Shown here: piece by piece, positions 12,420 to 13,796 of the stretch
Layout: every line of letters begins with the position of its first letter
Numbering within the stretch: position 1 is the stretch's first letter
Assembly (NCBI GenBank): GCA_902491395.1
Contig: CABUHO010000039.1
Location: forward strand, 1 to 13,796
Direction: 5' to 3'
Length of the DNA stretch: 13,796 nt
Source of the DNA: an uncultured Collinsella sp.
GTDB lineage: Bacteria; Actinomycetota; Coriobacteriia; Coriobacteriales; Coriobacteriaceae
Notes under the pieces: model-generated
What the model was told of the DNA's origin: nothing
Seen by the model: the letters and a program-made list of their open reading frames with translations, nothing else
The model's database searches: none
Program-made: the position numbers and the translations under genes

Positions 12420-13706
12420 ATGTCGGTCGATATAGCCACGTATGTCCACGATCTTGCCGTTGCCGCCAAGGCAGCGTCGGCCTCGCTTGCCACGGCGAGC
12501 GACGAGCAGCGCCAGGAGGCCGTGCGCGCCATGGCCGCAGCACTGCGCAACGGTGTCGACTCCATCGTCGCCGCCAACGAGCTCGATATGTCCGCTGCGC
12601 GTGACGCAGGCACCTCGGCCGGATTGCTCGACCGCTTGCTGCTGACGCCCGAGCGCGTCGAGGGCATGGCCGCCGGCCTGGAGAAGCTTGCCGAGCTGCC
12701 CGATCCCGTGGGCCGCGTGCTCGACCACCGCGTGCTCGCAAGCGGCGTGGACCTCACCCGTGTGAGCGTGCCGTTGGGCCTGGTCGCCATGGTGTACGAG
12801 GCGCGCCCCAACGTGACGGCCGACGCCGCGGGCATCTGCATCCGCACCGGCAACGCCTGCATTCTGCGCGGCGGCTCGCTGGCCTATCACTCGTGTGCCA
12901 TGATTTCTGAGCTGCTGGCCGATGCGCTCGAGGCCAAGGGCTTCCCGCGCGAGGCCGTGTCGATGATCGAGTCTACCGACCGTGAGGCCACTGGCGAGCT
13001 CATGAAGCTCCGCGGCGTCGTCGATGTGCTCATTCCGCGTGGCGGTGCGGGCCTGATCCAGCGCTGCGTGCGCGAGTCACTCGTTCCGGTGATCGAGACG
13101 GGCACGGGTAACTGCCACATCTACGTGCATGAATCCGCTGACTTCGATAAAGCGCTCAATATTATCGTCAATGCTAAGACGCAGCGCGTGGGCGTGTGCA
13201 ATGCCGCCGAGTCGCTGCTGGTCGACCGTGCTGTGGCCGATGCGTTTTTGCCTGCAGTCGTGGCCGTGCTGCATGACCACGGCGTACTCATTCACGGCGA
13301 CGAGGCCACGTGCGCCGCATGCGCCGACGCCGGCTTTGTGGAGGGTGATGACTACGTTGCCGCGACTGAGGAGGACTGGGGTCGCGAGTATCTGGCGCTC
13401 GAGATGAGCGTGAAGGTCGTGGCAAACGAGGACGAGGCCATCGCGCACATCAACCGTTACGGCACGATGCACTCCGAGGCCATCGTTGCCGAGGACACGG
13501 ATGCTTGCGAGCGCTTCCTCGATGCGGTCGATGCCTCGGCCGTGTACGCCAACGCCAGCACGCGCTTTACCGATGGCGGCGAGTTTGGCCTGGGCGCCGA
13601 GATCGGCATCTCGACCCAAAAGCTCCACGCCCGCGGACCCTTCGCCGCCGAGGCCCTCACCACCTACAAATACAAGCTCCGCGGCACCGGCCAGGTTCGC
13701 CCCTAA
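12420..13706 (+). CDS. proA: Gamma-glutamyl phosphate reductase (glutamate-5-semialdehyde dehydrogenase)
   Basis: The 428-aa enzyme reduces glutamyl 5-phosphate with NADPH to glutamate 5-semialdehyde, which cyclises to pyrroline-5-carboxylate, the step after ProB. It is an aldehyde-dehydrogenase-fold protein of the usual length. Signatures: VPLGLVAMVYEARPNVTADA (about 117-136), CILRGGSLA, IPRGGAGLI, VIETGTGNCHIYV, and the catalytic cysteine in RVGVCNAAESLLVD (Cys260), plus the C-terminal YANASTRFTDGGEFGLGAEI stretch. AGGAGAAAGGG (12403-12413) is a strong ribosome binding site. proC, the last step, is not in the window. The terminator palindrome expected 15 bp after the stop is cut in half by the IS-like end. 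Confidence 0.97.
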   Translation: MSVDIATYVHDLAVAAKAASASLATASDEQRQEAVRAMAAALRNGVDSIVAANELDMSAARDAGTSAGLLDRLLLTPERVEGMAAGLEKLAELPDPVGRVLDHRVLASGVDLTRVSVPLGLVAMVYEARPNVTADAAGICIRTGNACILRGGSLAYHSCAMISELLADALEAKGFPREAVSMIESTDREATGELMKLRGVVDVLIPRGGAGLIQRCVRESLVPVIETGTGNCHIYVHESADFDKALNIIVNAKTQRVGVCNAAESLLVDRAVADAFLPAVVAVLHDHGVLIHGDEATCAACADAGFVEGDDYVAATEEDWGREYLALEMSVKVVANEDEAIAHINRYGTMHSEAIVAEDTDACERFLDAVDASAVYANASTRFTDGGEFGLGAEIGISTQKLHARGPFAAEALTTYKYKLRGTGQVRP

Positions 13707-13720
13707 CGCCTGCGCAAATA

Positions 13721-13742
13721 AAAACCACCACAAAGGTGCCTG
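13721..13742 (+). repeat. Half of the GGTGCCTGTCC palindrome, cut by the IS-like end
   Basis: The left arm AAACCACCACAAAGG (13722-13736) and TGCCTG of the loop are present; then IS-like sequence begins at 13743. The arm is identical to that at 994-1008. An intact element would have been a terminator for proA; without its right arm the hairpin cannot form. Confidence 0.8.
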
Positions 13743-13796
13743 TGAACTGCACCCCGAAACTTGGACTGAATAAATAGCGACTACGCCGCAAGGGCC
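13743..13796 (+). mobile_element. End of an IS3-family (IS150-like) insertion sequence, truncated by the window edge
   Basis: The segment begins TGAACTGCACCCCGAAAC and continues to the window end without reaching a transposase reading frame. It is the exact reverse complement of 1-54. The junction with the palindrome falls at the same loop position as at the left end. Confidence 0.55.

Noticed and set aside
1..13796. Composite transposon or integrative element carrying the whole segment
   Set aside because: The cargo is ordinary chromosomal housekeeping content of even composition, no integrase or transposase frame is present, and contig breakage at inverted repeats explains the ends more simply.

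Overview
The window looks like a chromosomal piece of a high-GC gut actinobacterium of the class Coriobacteriia, most likely Collinsella. That call rests on GC-rich codon use, the gene mix (DegV, orphan PflX-type radical SAM protein, WecA/TagO-type transferase, PncB, ProB/ProA) and dispersed palindromes built around GGGGAC / GGTGCCTGTCC, which I associate with this group. It is inference from recalled style, not from a search.

Layout. 1-76 and 13721-13796 are a perfect 76-bp inverted repeat. Each copy has 54 bp that resemble the end of an IS3-family (IS150-like) element, joined to half of a palindromic repeat. 77-967: promoter, strong hairpin with a T tract, then a free-standing B3/B4 (PheRS beta-like) protein. 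1138-2961: MarR regulator, DegV protein and a small MGMT-type protein, separated by copies of a terminator-like palindrome. 2979-3345: no gene, but a palindrome, a cluster of four 9-bp operator-like sites and two long hairpins. 3346-5756 (minus): trpS and a WecA/TagO/MraY-family transferase. 5757-6282: no protein gene; a promoter-to-terminator unit on the minus strand suggests a roughly 150-nt RNA, with a divergent promoter for the next gene. 6283-7221: PflX-type radical SAM protein. 7332-7491: tRNA-Ala(CGC) with its own promoter and terminator. 7510-7968: small coiled-coil, C-terminally anchored membrane protein. 8053-9558: pncB. 9662-10789: proB. 10889-12307 (minus): alpha/beta hydrolase of the prolyl-aminopeptidase type. 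12420-13706: proA.

How the genes fit together. The right side centres on proline: the first two enzymes of synthesis from glutamate (ProB, ProA) flank an oppositely oriented peptidase that may release N-terminal proline. pncB feeds NAD(P), and ProA uses NADPH, but this is only a loose link. trpS, tRNA-Ala and the B3/B4 protein all concern tRNA. The remaining genes are ordinary housekeeping or regulatory genes.

The most unusual content is non-coding: a family of short palindromes with an invariant loop and co-varying arms, IS-like ends in the loop of that palindrome at both window edges, an attenuator-like leader, an unassigned RNA candidate and an operator cluster with no gene. No complete defence system, CRISPR array or biosynthetic cluster is visible.
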